Below are positions 1 through 60,758 of a stretch of 64,000 bases of DNA, piece by piece. Source of the DNA: Bolinopsis microptera (lineage: Eukaryota; Ctenophora; Tentaculata; Lobata; Bolinopsidae); contig NC_087084.1 of NCBI RefSeq assembly GCF_026151205.1, positions 14,028,235 to 14,092,234 on the forward strand, given 5' to 3'. The notes beneath the pieces are model-generated. The model was not told the origin of the DNA, made no database searches, and saw only the letters and a list, made by a program, of their open reading frames with translations. Within the stretch, counting starts at the first letter, position 1; each line of letters opens with the position of its first letter. The translations under genes were made by a program, and so were the position numbers.

Positions 1-208
1 AACGTACACCTCTAACTGCTACTAGCACACTCCTCATTATATCCATGCTCAGGCGTGTCCTGATGTTACACATCACCTGGCTGTAGTCCTCCTTTGTCTT
101 GGTGGCTATCAACACAGCAAGTCTCCTTATGAAACGCTTGGCCTCCGGTGCCATTCCTCCTGTAGTGGTAAATACAAGGGGGACGAATGACCCTTTCTCC
201 AATTGTAG
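1..208 (-). pseudogene. Retroelement ORF fragment (C-terminal region), runs off the left edge
   Basis: Read on the minus strand, about 68 codons are open, starting near 208 and running off the window. The translation includes FVPLVFTTTGGMAPEAKRF, then IRTRLSMDIMRSVLVAVRG. This pattern (PLVFTTTGGM, then an arginine-rich helix and a terminal RG) is one I recognise from the C-terminal part of retrotransposon-like ORFs that are common in invertebrate genomes. An in-frame stop lies just upstream, near 220, so the piece is 5' truncated or decayed. The exact retroelement class is not resolved here. It could instead be an exon of a live element continuing to the left. Confidence 0.6.
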
Positions 209-1034
209 TATCTATTTATAACAAGTATTAAAGACTGCTAGTATTTTTATTTATTTGTTTTCACTTCTGTACGTTTAGGCAGTTGCTCTTGTGACCAGAG
301 TTTAAGAGTTATATATATATATTGTATTTATTACCCTGGTTTTTAAAATGGTCTACCGTTTTGTTGCATTTACTATATCGGTTTTTGTTTTCGCGGTGTC
401 CAACCTTATAGCTAGACAATGACTATTGCTGTTATATCATGTGTATATTGTCTTCTCTTTATTAATAAAATAATTTAGATTGTTAAGATATTGTTAAGAG
501 CCAGTACATTGAATTTTCATTTGGCTTCTTTTACTTCAAATGGTTTTATAAATGTTTCCCTGATTTTTCAAGATTATAGAATTTTTAAGGGGTTTTTACT
601 TTGAAATATCTTTGAAAAAGCATTCATATACGTAAGTAACATATAATAATAACTGGCTTGAACTGAATCTTTGGGTTTTGAGTTCTTTTTGGCTATAAAG
701 CGATGTATAAATTTCTAGTTATTATTATTATATTAAATATGATTACCGCAACCAATGCAATTATGGTTTAACCGCCATGTTTTGGTTCAGCCGAAATAAA
801 TTTTACAGATGTTTTAGGAAAGAAAAAAATTGTTTACATTAAAATGTTTCTCACTCCAGCTGCAGTCTGCACTAATATATTTCTAGCTTTCATATTTCAT
901 GTTTTTTTCTCATATAGTAGATATTTTGGTCTTGTGTACGTAATTGTATTTTACATTGTTGTAAAATTTATTTGAATCTTGAAATAAAATAAAACTACTA
1001 TCCGACAGCTATAAGCAGCTGCCTGATTATTAGA
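209..1034. other. Upstream intergenic DNA, no gene seen
   Basis: AT-rich sequence with short (AT) and TTATTA runs. I see no coding pattern, no clear TATA box at a suitable distance and no inverted repeat. The promoter of the UQCRH-like gene presumably lies here. The last bases before its ATG read attattag followed by aATG, which resembles a 3' splice acceptor. Confidence 0.5.
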
Positions 1035-1905
1035 ATGTCTGAGTTGGAGTTTGATGATGAAGTTGATGCTGAAGAAGAAGAAGAAGAAGTAGCTGATGAA
1101 GAAGCAGAAGAAGAAGAAGTAGCTGATGAAGGAGCAGAAGAAGAAGAAGTAGCTGATGAAGGAGCAGGAGGTGAAGAGGCAGCTGATGAAGGAGCAGGAG
1201 GTGAAGAGGATGATGATGATGATGAAGATGATGATGATGACGATGATGACGAAGATGGTAACCTTAATTATTAACACACTGAGCTGTTGAACCACAGATA
1301 AAAACATATTACTTTGGCATTTCCTTTTGGAAAAAATTGTATTTAGCAGTAACATATATTTTGATGTTACAATTCTTAGAACAAGAATGTTAACCTTCAA
1401 ACACAAATACCAGCAATTTACTGTGGTCTATCAATTATATTTCAGTATAAGTAAGAAATCTTTAATTTTGTTTCAGATGAAGAAGACCTGGTTGATCCAT
1501 TAGTTACAGAAAGAGAGCGCTGCATCAACTCCTTTGACTGCCACGGTTTCAGACATGCCCTTGAAGCTTGTAATGCCCGTGTTAAAGACGAAGGCATCCA
1601 AGAGAACTGCACTCCTGAGTTCTTTGACTTGTTAGAATGTCGGGACAAATGTGTAAGTCTGAAAGTTTTGCTCCTGAGCGAATTAAAAATAATAATAAAA
1701 TAGTTTATTATAATTTCTTTAAATATTAAAAAGCAAGAAAACTTTAAATTTATTTAATGTCATTTAACCTATAATAACATCAAAGGAAACTGATTTGCCG
1801 ATCTTTAATAAGTAAACATCAAATACTATTTCAACATTAACCAACTTGACATATAATGTTTCACAGGTCGCTCATGGAGATATCTTCAAAACCTTGCTCA
1901 AATAA
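1035..1905 (+). CDS. UQCRH: Cytochrome b-c1 complex subunit 6 (hinge protein), three exons
   Basis: Exons 1035-1257, 1477-1652 and 1867-1905 join in phase to give 145 residues. The first exon is almost entirely acidic: EEEEE and DDDD runs built from GAA/GAT repeats, with a repeated (E)VADEGA motif. Exon 2 supplies LVDPLVTERERC, a CHGF motif, ARV and FFDLLECRDKC. Exon 3 gives VAHGDIFKTLLK and the stop. This matches the hinge-protein signature (E-rich head, LVDPL, paired cysteines of a helical hairpin, C-terminal CVAHxxFxxLK). In complex III of the inner mitochondrial membrane the hinge protein helps dock cytochrome c on cytochrome c1. Human UQCRH has 91 residues, so this copy has an acidic head about 50 residues longer. 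Splice sites are gtaacc/ttttgtttcag and gtaagt/tttcacag. Family assignment is firm. The true start could be a later methionine only if exon 1 is not used. Confidence 0.9.
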
Positions 1906-2244
1906 GGAGTACCATCATGTACCTAGATCAGTGTCTGCTGTTGTCCGGACTCTTGTGACGGGCTCTACCAATATAGTGGTGTTTGAAATACTTCTCTGAA
2001 GGAACTTAGGGGTTTTGTTTGCTTTCAAGAAAGGGTTGTCACGAGAATTATTAACTGCCTAGGCTTTTTCTATGTTAGGAATATAACCCATGATAATAGG
2101 TTCCTTTGTAACTAAGAAAATAATGTGTTATAAGTATAGTCCGTCTCTTTAATTTATTGAATTGCTTTAGATTGTGTTTTGTATCGTGTATTTAAACATC
2201 CCATTTCTCATGACATAATGCAATTGTTTTCAATGTTTGGAATC

Positions 2245-2250
2245 AATAAA
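2245..2250 (+). terminator. Polyadenylation signal AATAAA of the UQCRH-like gene
   Basis: A canonical AATAAA lies 340 bp after the UQCRH stop codon and about 240 bp before the SMG1 start. It is the only clear hexamer in the gap and gives a 3' UTR of ordinary length. Confidence 0.6.
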
Positions 2251-2449
2251 AATCAGCCAGTTATTTTACCCTAGCATCCAATTATACTGTACCAAAATAC
2301 TATAATCTTTATAGCAAACAAAAAAGTTGCAATTTATATTTTATTATGACTTGCTTAATCCTTCACGAAAAGGTTGTAAATGAGATTCTGTTCCACAATA
2401 ATTGTTCTCTGGCATCTCTTGTCAATTCAATTCCGTTAATATTCTCAAA

Positions 2450-2470
2450 TACTAACCGTCCCGTATACAG
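2450..2470 (+). promoter_or_regulatory. Branch-site and 3' splice acceptor just upstream of the SMG1 start
   Basis: A perfect TACTAAC-type branch motif (atactaacc) is followed by cgtcccgtatacag, 22 bases before the SMG1 ATG at 2493. It could join a short 5' UTR exon that I cannot see, or be a spliced-leader trans-splice acceptor. Only about 200 bp separate it from the polyadenylation signal of the upstream gene. Confidence 0.45.
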
Positions 2471-2492
2471 TACATCACACAGTAATGTCTGT

Positions 2493-52266
<49,774 letters not shown>

Positions 52267-54145
52267 GTAAGAGGGGAAATCACGTGCTTTTTTGGTCACG
52301 TTGTAGCACACTAAGTGTACCTAGCTGCTCGAACTTAGTGGTAGGTTTTACAAAAGAAAATTTGGGGTTTTGTGGAAGAAGATGAAATGTAAGAACGTAC
52401 TAAAATGGTAATCCACAGAACTGATCTCTAAAAACTAAATCGTGACTCGTGAATCTAAAACTTGTGAGGAATGGTCATGTGACATGAAAGTGGAATGCGT
52501 TTGGGAGTGAGCAGACTAATGGTGACAAACTATTTCAACAAGGTGAACTAAATAGGAAAATTAGAAATGGGATGGTGTGTCACGTGACAAATAAAATAGG
52601 CCTGATAGGATGGCTAATTAATTGAGTGAAGCTTATTGGTCGAAGTTAAATGCGTCTACAGAACTTTATGAAAGGTATGAAACTCGATGCTGGGAAATGT
52701 GAACTTATACGATTTGAGGTGCTAAATTGGGCCTAATTTGGACCAAATATGGGCGTGGCTGCCCCGCGGGCACTGTTCAGCGGTTGGGGTCCGGGACCCC
52801 CTCAAAAGTTTGGTCACCGGTCCTAGTTTGTTGGTCAACTGCTATCTCGAAACCCCTCCCTTAAGGGGGCCGGGGGGTCTTCATCAAAATATGATATCTA
52901 CCAGCTGCTTTTGGTCCCATAGAAAAATATTGTTCCTAGCCGAAATTATCGCCGGTCTAAGGTCAGCGCTTTAAATGTGTAATTGTATTGCGCGAGCGAT
53001 TTTCAATCGCAAATTCTGAAAACTTTTGAGATAGGCGACCAAAAGCAGCTGGTAGATATCACTCCCCTCTACCAGAAACAGCTATAAAGTCAATTTTGAG
53101 AGAATTTTGATGAAGACCCCGTGCCGGCCCCCTTAAGAAAAGTTTTGGTAGCACGGTATAATAAAATTAGAAGCATATTTTGATATTTTCGATCCCCATT
53201 GAATTGCTGGCCACCAGCAAGTCACGAAATTAAGTGAGGTATGTATTACTAGCTAAAAGTGATGAAGAATAATCTAATCTTCCTAAAGTGTTTTGCATAT
53301 TACCACAATTTACTAATCGTTTTAATGTAGTATTCCTCTAATGAGTTGTACAGCATCTAATTGCACCTAATTGCATCTAATTGTACTTAATTGGGGCATA
53401 AAACATTACCATGCAATGAGTATACTAGTACATAGAATATTTAGAATATTTTGGTGGTGACTGAATATATTACAGTTTACACTCATCAGAATTATTCAAT
53501 GTTTCTTTTCTCTTTCCTTCTTACTTTTTTATCCTTACTTGAGCTGAAATACTGTGAAGTAATGTTGCTTGAACCATCATAATATGTTGCGACTTGTGCT
53601 TATTAATTTCTAAGCTCAGAGTAAGAGGTCACGAATGTAAAATAGACGACATTTTTGCGTTCGAATTTGGATTGACTCAAAAGTCAGTTTCTACCAGCTT
53701 TCACTTTCACTGGCTGACTCAGATTTAATAGGGCTATTGCTTGTTGTAGTTAGATAGATTATATTGATGCTTTTCATACAAACAAGTTAAACCAAATTCT
53801 TTAAGTCATGTATCCTGGGTTTGGACAGGATATGCCTGCGTAAAATACTTCCATTGCGTTACATTACATAATTCTCAATAAATGTAATAGATTTGTAGTG
53901 TTGTAATTAGTTTAAAAACTATATGTTATAGGTCTGTCTACATTTCCTATCATTTCTTTGTTTGTCCTCCATTTTTGTTAATATTTTTGTTTGTTCTCAA
54001 ATTTTTGTTGGTATCAGGTTCGGGTGCTTATTTTTTGCGCAAATTTTGTCTTTTGAGTTTCTGATATCAAACTTTTATCCAAAATAATAGAGCACTAATA
54101 AACACTACTAAAACTTTACCCACTCAACTGTAGACTGTTATCCCA
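52267..54145. other. 5' part of SMG1 intron 58
   Basis: No SMG1-like exon follows exon 58. The sequence is plain AT-rich DNA except for the foldback element at 52865-53132 and a tttcactttcact run near 53700. Confidence 0.5.
52865..53132. mobile_element. 268-bp foldback MITE with TTAA flanks (Kolobok-like)
   Basis: It begins GGGGGCCGG and ends CCGGCCCCC, with TTAA on both sides (52861-52864 and 53133-53136). Inner inverted blocks include GTCTTCATCAAAAT and GATATCTACCAGCTGCTTTTGGTC. A TTAA target and GGG start fit Kolobok-type elements. piggyBac also uses TTAA but normally starts CCC. Confidence 0.7.
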
Positions 54146-54160
54146 GTGGTATTGAAAGTT

Positions 54161-54526
54161 ATGAAGCTTTTGAAAGCCCTGATCCTCTTCTACCTCACCT
54201 ACGGGGAGGTTACCTGCTCTACCAAACCACAGATCAGGAATTTGGAGGAGTGCAGTTATACTGTGGAATGTGATGTATTGCTTGCGGAGGAAAATACGCG
54301 TGGTTGTAATGACATGAGGAAGATTGGTTCTGTAAAAATAACTACACTAGGTATTGAACAGGAGCTCTGTGAACAGAGAAGGGTAGATGAGGAAAAGGAG
54401 AAAGCTCACATTTGGAATGTTATCTTGCTAACAAATGGGGTTACATCATTATTCATTATCCATGTGAAAGTAGTGTTAGAAATAGCAATGTACGGTGTGA
54501 TTGACAAGTATGGGGGTGTGTCATGA
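54161..54526 (+). CDS. Hypothetical secreted protein ORF running into the large palindrome
   Basis: From the ATG at 54161 the ORF encodes 121 residues. A signal peptide (MKLLKALILFYLTYGEVTC) is followed by a region with four cysteines (LEECSYTVECDV, RGCNDM, ELCEQ), then a charged stretch and a hydrophobic tail. The last 30 codons lie inside the palindrome's left arm (from 54431), so the natural C-terminus is probably lost or lies in a spliced exon. No family is recognised. It could be a gene exon cut by the rearrangement, or chance. Confidence 0.35.
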   Translation: MKLLKALILFYLTYGEVTCSTKPQIRNLEECSYTVECDVLLAEENTRGCNDMRKIGSVKITTLGIEQELCEQRRVDEEKEKAHIWNVILLTNGVTSLFIIHVKVVLEIAMYGVIDKYGGVS

Positions 54527-57146
54527 TCTTGTGGACTTTCAATTTTACATCATTCAAATCACGTACTCTCCTGCTGAACATCAGGGCAAACTCTTTGGAT
54601 CGTATAACTAGATTCAAACTAAACAACTATCAAACTAGACCGGGATCAAACCTAGATCAGTTTTCTAAACTAGATCATTTTAAACTATATCAGTTCAAAC
54701 TAGATCAGTAACATTGTTATATTCCATGTACGGAGAACGTGACCATGATAGGATGTGTGACTGTTTGTGCACGTGCTGACTTGAAGTCGCGCAGATGGCT
54801 CACGAGCAGATGGGGGTGAACTGTGAAGGTTATAGACGCTGCAGACTATCATGCTTACGACTCAGCTACCAATTGAAAGGATAGTGAGAGTATCCACTGA
54901 ACGCTCCTGAATATACAGTGGCCGTTCGAAAGGTCGGAGAAAAGAGTGAAAGAAAGATTGAACAACCCCAATACCTGATTTTTGGTCAAAACATTTTGTG
55001 TGTTCAGTCCGACCTCTGTTGAAAATTAACCGAGTGATAACACGGTTAAGAAAATCAATAGCTTAAATTGCCCGAAAAAAAAAATAAGGAGTTTGTAATC
55101 TCACTATTCAAGCTACCTATTCAACGACCTTTCAACTAAGGATGACGTCATCATATGAAACGCACGGGCACTTTGTCACCGCGCACTTGCGCCAATTGAC
55201 GCCGACGCACGTGCTCATTGTCACCCAGTCTGGATACACTATAGTGGTGCTAATAGCTTGAAAATTTAATAGAAAGCTTTAGATCCTTGTTCACAAACCA
55301 GTTATATTACAGTGTTTACATTGTGATAAAATATAGTATATTAGATTTACATACTATGTCTACATTCTCGCTAAAAGCATGAATAATATTGTAGAAACAG
55401 AGCTTATTAAAGTGTACAACTTACAATTAGTGATCATGATGCTTAGAGAATGCTTTTTTGGATGTTTGGAGCTGCAAGACACTTTTTTTATAGAGCACTT
55501 AAAAATGAGAGGTGAGCAAGGATATGGGACGATATATATATATATCATAAGGGGGGGGGGGGGGGAGGGGGGGGGATATATAGGGGGGGGGGGACATTAG
55601 ATTTGAGGCATTTTCATATGAGGTTGAGCTAAATTTATAGACATTAGATTTGACATTTGTCATATGAGATTGTGAGCAAATTTAGAAATTATATTTGAGT
55701 ACGTTCCTTGGGAGATGAAATGCGAATAAAGACATTATTTCGTTTTAAAGATGTTCGCCAAATAAGTATGTTGCTTGGACGTGACTTGCAGATATTTAGA
55801 TACCATGTAGCAACAATATAACTTTTAATGGACTTCAGGAGCGTGCGCAGGGTTTTTTTGAAAGGGTAGTCGAGTATCGGCGGGAAGCGCCGGCTCCGAG
55901 TGGAATTCCGAGAGCTGAGGCCGCAGTCCCCCGGAAATAATTTTACTGAATTAGGCGCTAAAACAATAGGATATCATGGACTATAAAATTTCTACTACTT
56001 TGAAAAGGATATTTACATATCATGTATAAACAATATACCTTGGACTTCATTCTATATACAATTGGAGTATTGTTGTATATATAAACTTTTCAGCTGTGAC
56101 CTCGCAGCGTAGTTCATTAGAAATCAAGAATCAGACGTACAAGTGCTCAAGTTTCGACACGTACTCAGTTCTGACATGTACTGTAGTTCGACAAACCCTA
56201 AGGTTCTACTCTGTCCGAACTAAAGTGCGCACCTGGATTAAAGTTCGACACGTACTAAAAATTCAACAAGAGAATTCGAACTAGAGTTTTTAAATCTCTC
56301 CCGATCTCAAGCGAACGATCCTTTACGAGCTTGAAATCTATTCGTGTTGTTTGTTTTCCCACTAGTCTCATGATGTCGCAGCCTTCCCTGTCTCTGTCAG
56401 GACATCTAGCAACTCAAAACTATATGATAACTTAATAATACGGATTGAGGTATTGGTGGCTGCTGTAAGATTTGAAGCGTATATCATTACATTTGTCTGT
56501 TTGTCGTGACAGAAATGTAGGATTTCAAAGAGAAAACTTAGAATTAGGCTACTTTAAATTAATTTGAGTTGTTATAAGAGATGACTTCAGATCTGACGGC
56601 CCTCAAAACTAAGACATTCATGATCTGGTACGGTCTCCATTCTGCTTAGTATACATATATACATAATAACTTTATCGATTTAAAAGAACGTCTTAGTAAT
56701 GTCTTTGTCGGTATTGTTTCCTAAAAATCACAATCATCATCTGGTTATTTAAATAAATATCATACCATAACAATATTGTCTGGGAAGTCGTTAAAAACGT
56801 CCCATAGATAATATTCATATGGTTTGGTTAAAGCAAAGATAAAATTTGCATTTATAAGTGGATATTTTAAAAGTATCAGAAAGCGGCGTAGTTCATAGGG
56901 TCCCTTCGAATCTGTTAAGAGAGTTTTGAGGTGACGTTATATAGCTCAGAAATGTTTCTTGCATCGTCTGGGGAAATGTAAAAAACAGCCAACCCTGATA
57001 TACGGTGGCACACAAATCTTTCTGATAAATTGGAAAGACTCAAAAACGAGGTCGCTTCCATGACGTAAAATGTACCTCTATTGCACTCCGCAGTACAGTG
57101 TAGCATTGTACATTGTTCAGTTTACACTGTACTTGTACTCCAGACC

Positions 57147-57302
57147 CAGGGACAAAGGAATTCGCGCGATTTTGTCCAAAAATCGTCGATAGCCGCGAAA
57201 TACCGCGAATACAATTTCCGGGTATATAAACATACATAAAATTTGTCGCGAGAATGGGAAATTTCGCTATTTCGTGACATGCCGCGAATCCCTTTGTCCC
57301 TG
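57147..57302. mobile_element. hAT-like MITE in the left palindrome arm
   Basis: A 156-bp foldback with ends CAGGGACAAAGGAATTCGCG and the inverse CGCGAATCCCTTTGTCCCTG. Its counterpart sits at the matching place in the other arm, so it inserted before the arms were duplicated. Confidence 0.7.
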
Positions 57303-57308
57303 GTACCC

Positions 57309-57550
57309 AGTGAGAGTGTTTTGATCTCCTGTTCCCTTCTCTTGTTCCCTCTAGTTCCCGTTAGTTTCCTCTAGTTCCCCCTTTAGTTTCCTCTATTTCC
57401 CTCGTAAAGCTCTAGATTCCGCTCTAGTTCTTTTAGTTCCCTCTAGTTCCTCTAGTTCACTAATTCCCTTTAGTTCCCTCTAGTTCCCTCAAGTTTCCCC
57501 TAGTTCCCTCTTGTTCCCTTTAGTTCCCTCTAGTGTCCCTCTAGATCCCA
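57309..57550 (+). repeat. GTTCCCTCTA tandem repeat, left arm
   Basis: About 20 degenerate 10- to 12-bp units (agttccctctagtttcc). Its inverted partner is at 60330-60560. Confidence 0.9.
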
Positions 57551-58312
57551 CCCTCTATTCGCGCTCTCTGTGCCCACGCAATAAAGCTGCGCTCTCAAAG
57601 TAGCTCAATTCACCAACTCTAGCTCTAGAAGCTCAATCTCTATAGTACAATAATTGCTCGGAAATAGCAACTTTTAGTAACATGACTAACACAATATAGT
57701 GACGAGGTAAGGGACCTAATCTAATAATTCAAGATTAAAGTCCTTATTTTTTGGGCTCTTCTCTCCGGCAAATATAGGGGAGTATTGTGGTCGCAACACT
57801 TTGCAGCTTCACACTCATTCTTCACAAGCTTTAAGAGGCGAGAATGTTCTAAAGTAATCACCACACTTGTTCCAGTTTATTGTGTCAAAATTTCTTGATT
57901 TCATGTGTTAGATTCCACAACGAAACCCCAACTGTGGGATTTACCAGGCCCCATTGAATAATCAACCATGATGAGATGCGAAAATGGAAATGTTTTTTGT
58001 GCTAGAATAAATTTAATGTTTGCATCGGCTCCATTATAGAGTTTTAACACTTGGGGAGCTTTACAGAGAGCCGTTTTATATCCAACTGAACATAGCCTTC
58101 CACGTTTCCCAGAGTTTTAAAATTGTATTTGCAAATTTGATAATGAAAAACCATAGTATTATTGCTCATGCCTTCCAAGTTAATTCTGTTTATAACTACT
58201 TAGCAATCCATCAAAGACCAACCTGTCAAAAAGAAAGGAGTTGTTGGTAGGCCATTTACCAGATAAGTATACGAGAGGGGGTCTGTCGTATAGTAACAAG
58301 GTCATATATAAC

Positions 58313-59544
58313 TTGGTGATTATCTCACGCGCTCCGCGTCAAGACTATCGCTCTACTAATAGATCCTACTACCGTATTGCATTGCTCGAACCTTTACCCC
58401 CACTAGCCGCAGGCCGCCGACGTGTATTATCCCATGTCTGACACCTAGCCATCCTTCAACCTCTCTCTCTAAGTTCTCCGTAAGGTCCCCAGACGTTCTC
58501 GCGAGAGGGGTCAGAGGCAGTGCGGTGAAGTTGTCAATGAATCAAGCTGTAGCTAGCTTAAATACTTCTGTCCAATTAATCATGTGCGTAACCATTTACA
58601 CACCTACTGACAGAAATACGTACTATAGTTTTTGATATCTATCTCCAAGTGCGATACTGAGAAGGGCGAAAATCTAAAAAGTTAAAGAGTTAGTTCCGAG
58701 ATTGTTCCCCAGAGTTCGTACACCTATGTATAGTACACCGCTGGTTTAACGAGTATCATCCACGCCTCCTGCTCTGCACTATCGTACATCCAAGTCTTTG
58801 TTGTATTGCGATCATCTCACGAGCACGCATGCTGGGGAGGATGGTTCATCGGCGGGGCACGGTGCTGTAGTATTACATAGCGCTAAACAGTCCTACTATC
58901 CAGAGTAGCATCGGAACAAGTTTAGCTTCCTCATCGAAACTCCAAACAATCAAAAAAACAGGGCGGAGGGATGACAGACAGAGAGCAGTAGGCACAGCTC
59001 ATAATACTTACAGGCCAGTTTGTCATGGTGCGCAGAATGTATGTAGACAACATGGTGTGTTACGACACCCCACCAGCACTACCCTAACGCCACACACCAC
59101 CAACCACTTGAGAACAAATAAATGCAATACCATCTATAATACTGTGTGATACCAGCTGAACTATTATACGAAGGTTTACAACATGCTACAGAGTAACTGG
59201 ACTAACAGAGAGACTAATACCAAACTCTGCTTTTTAAATAGATCGCCTCTCATCTCATCCATGAACGATGACATTCAGAAATATACAAACTATAGTACTC
59301 TTAACTGCAGCAGGGTGAAATGTTAAACGACAGATATTAATGATGATACAAATCTAGCGGGTACGACGCAACACGCTCCGTAGTAGCTTGGATCTCTTGT
59401 AGAGATCCACAGGTTATAACGTCATCGTTCCGGTTGCGTATACCCCCCCCAGGTCGCAGCCCCCCTCGCGTGTCAGGCGTATCATACGAGCAAGCCCTAC
59501 TTGACGTCTATATCATACAACATTATACAACATCTAAAATACTG
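58313..59544. other. Spacer between the palindrome arms
   Basis: About 1.2 kb without a credible ORF. Weak arm similarity persists into its edges, so the arm limits are approximate. Confidence 0.5.
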
Positions 59545-60329
59545 TTATACTAGCTTTACGTATACGACAGACCCCGGAGATTACATGTTTACTTATCTGG
59601 GTTAACTGGCTGCCCTCATCACACTACGTCATTCCTAAATGATTCAGAGACGATTTGTCTTCGATGTATTGCGATAATTAGTATAAACAGATAATTAGAA
59701 GGATGAGCAAATAAATCTAATTGAGGTATGATTTTACATTCCAAAATTTGCAAATAAAATTTTAAAACTCTGAACAGCGTGGAAGGCCTCATGTTCAGGT
59801 ATGTTAGGGATAATACAACGGCTCTCTGTAAGCTCCCCAAGAGTAAAAACTCTAAAATGAGGAGCCGATGCAAACATTAAATCTATTCTATCCCAAAAAC
59901 ATTTCCAATGTACGGCAATCACCATCATGGTTGAGTTAATCCTGGGTCCTGGTAACCACAGGTTGGGGTTTCCGTTGTGGAATCTAACACCTGAAATCAA
60001 GAACTTTTGACACGAATAAACCTGGAACAAGATGTGGTGAAATACTTTAGAACATCTCGGCCTCAAAAGCATTGAGAAAGAGTGTGAAGCTGCAACAGTG
60101 TGGCGACCAACACTCACCCCTCATATTTGCCGGAGAAGAGCCCAAAATAAGACTTTAATCTTGAATTCTTAGATTAAGGTCCCCATCCTCGTCACTATGC
60201 TTGTGTTAGTCATGTTACTAAATTTGCAATTTCCGAGCATTGTACTCTAGAGATGAGCTCTAGAGCTAGGTGTGGTTGAATAGAGCTACTTATGAGAAGC
60301 AGCAGGCTTTATGTTGTGGGCACACAGTG

Positions 60330-60560
60330 GGAACTAGAGGGAACTAGAGGGAGACTAAGGGAACTAAAGGGAACAAGATGGACTAGAGGGAAAACAACCT
60401 AAGAAGGGGGGAACTAGAGGGAACTAAAGGGATATTAAGGGAACTATATAGGGAACAGAGGGAACTACAAGGAACTAGAGGAATTAGATGCTTTAGAGGA
60501 ACTAGAGGGAACTAAAGAGTGAACTAGAGGGAAACTAAAGGGACTAGAGGGAAACAAAGA
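60330..60560 (-). repeat. GTTCCCTCTA tandem repeat, right arm
   Basis: Reads gggaactagagggaactaaa on the plus strand. It is the inverted partner of the array at 57309-57550. Confidence 0.9.
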
Positions 60561-60595
60561 GAAGGGACAGGTGATCAAACACTCTCCTGTAGTAC

Positions 60596-60758
60596 CAGGA
60601 ACAAAAGGATTTCGCGGGCATGTAGAAATCGCGAAATTTCCCATTCTCCGCGACAAATTTTATGTTATAGTTTAATATACCGCGAAATGTAAGATTCGCT
60701 GTATTTTCGCGTATCTCGATTGTTTGGCAAAAATCGCCGCGAAATCCTTTCGTCCCTG
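60596..60758. mobile_element. hAT-like MITE in the right palindrome arm
   Basis: A 163-bp foldback starting CAGGAACAAAAGG and ending CCTTTCGTCCCTG. The flanks tgtagtac and ggtagtac match at 7 of 8 positions, consistent with an old 8-bp duplication. CAGGG ends fit the hAT consensus. Confidence 0.7.

Larger units (their letters stand above)
54431..58312 (+). repeat. Left arm of a 9-kb imperfect palindrome
   Basis: This arm is the reverse complement of 59545-63420, with many indels and substitutions. Matching landmarks, read toward the centre, are ttacatcattattc, caattttacatcattca, atagtatattagatttacat (against 62500-62530), the hAT-like MITE, the GTTCCCTCTA array and tttgcatcggctcc. It contains G-runs at 55550-55595 that the other arm lacks. 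No intact gene was seen. Confidence 0.85.

Noticed and set aside
55545-55595. G-runs that might mark another G-run/TCCA element
   Set aside because: No TCCA follows, and no inverted partner or target duplication was found. It looks like a simple expansion present only in the left palindrome arm.
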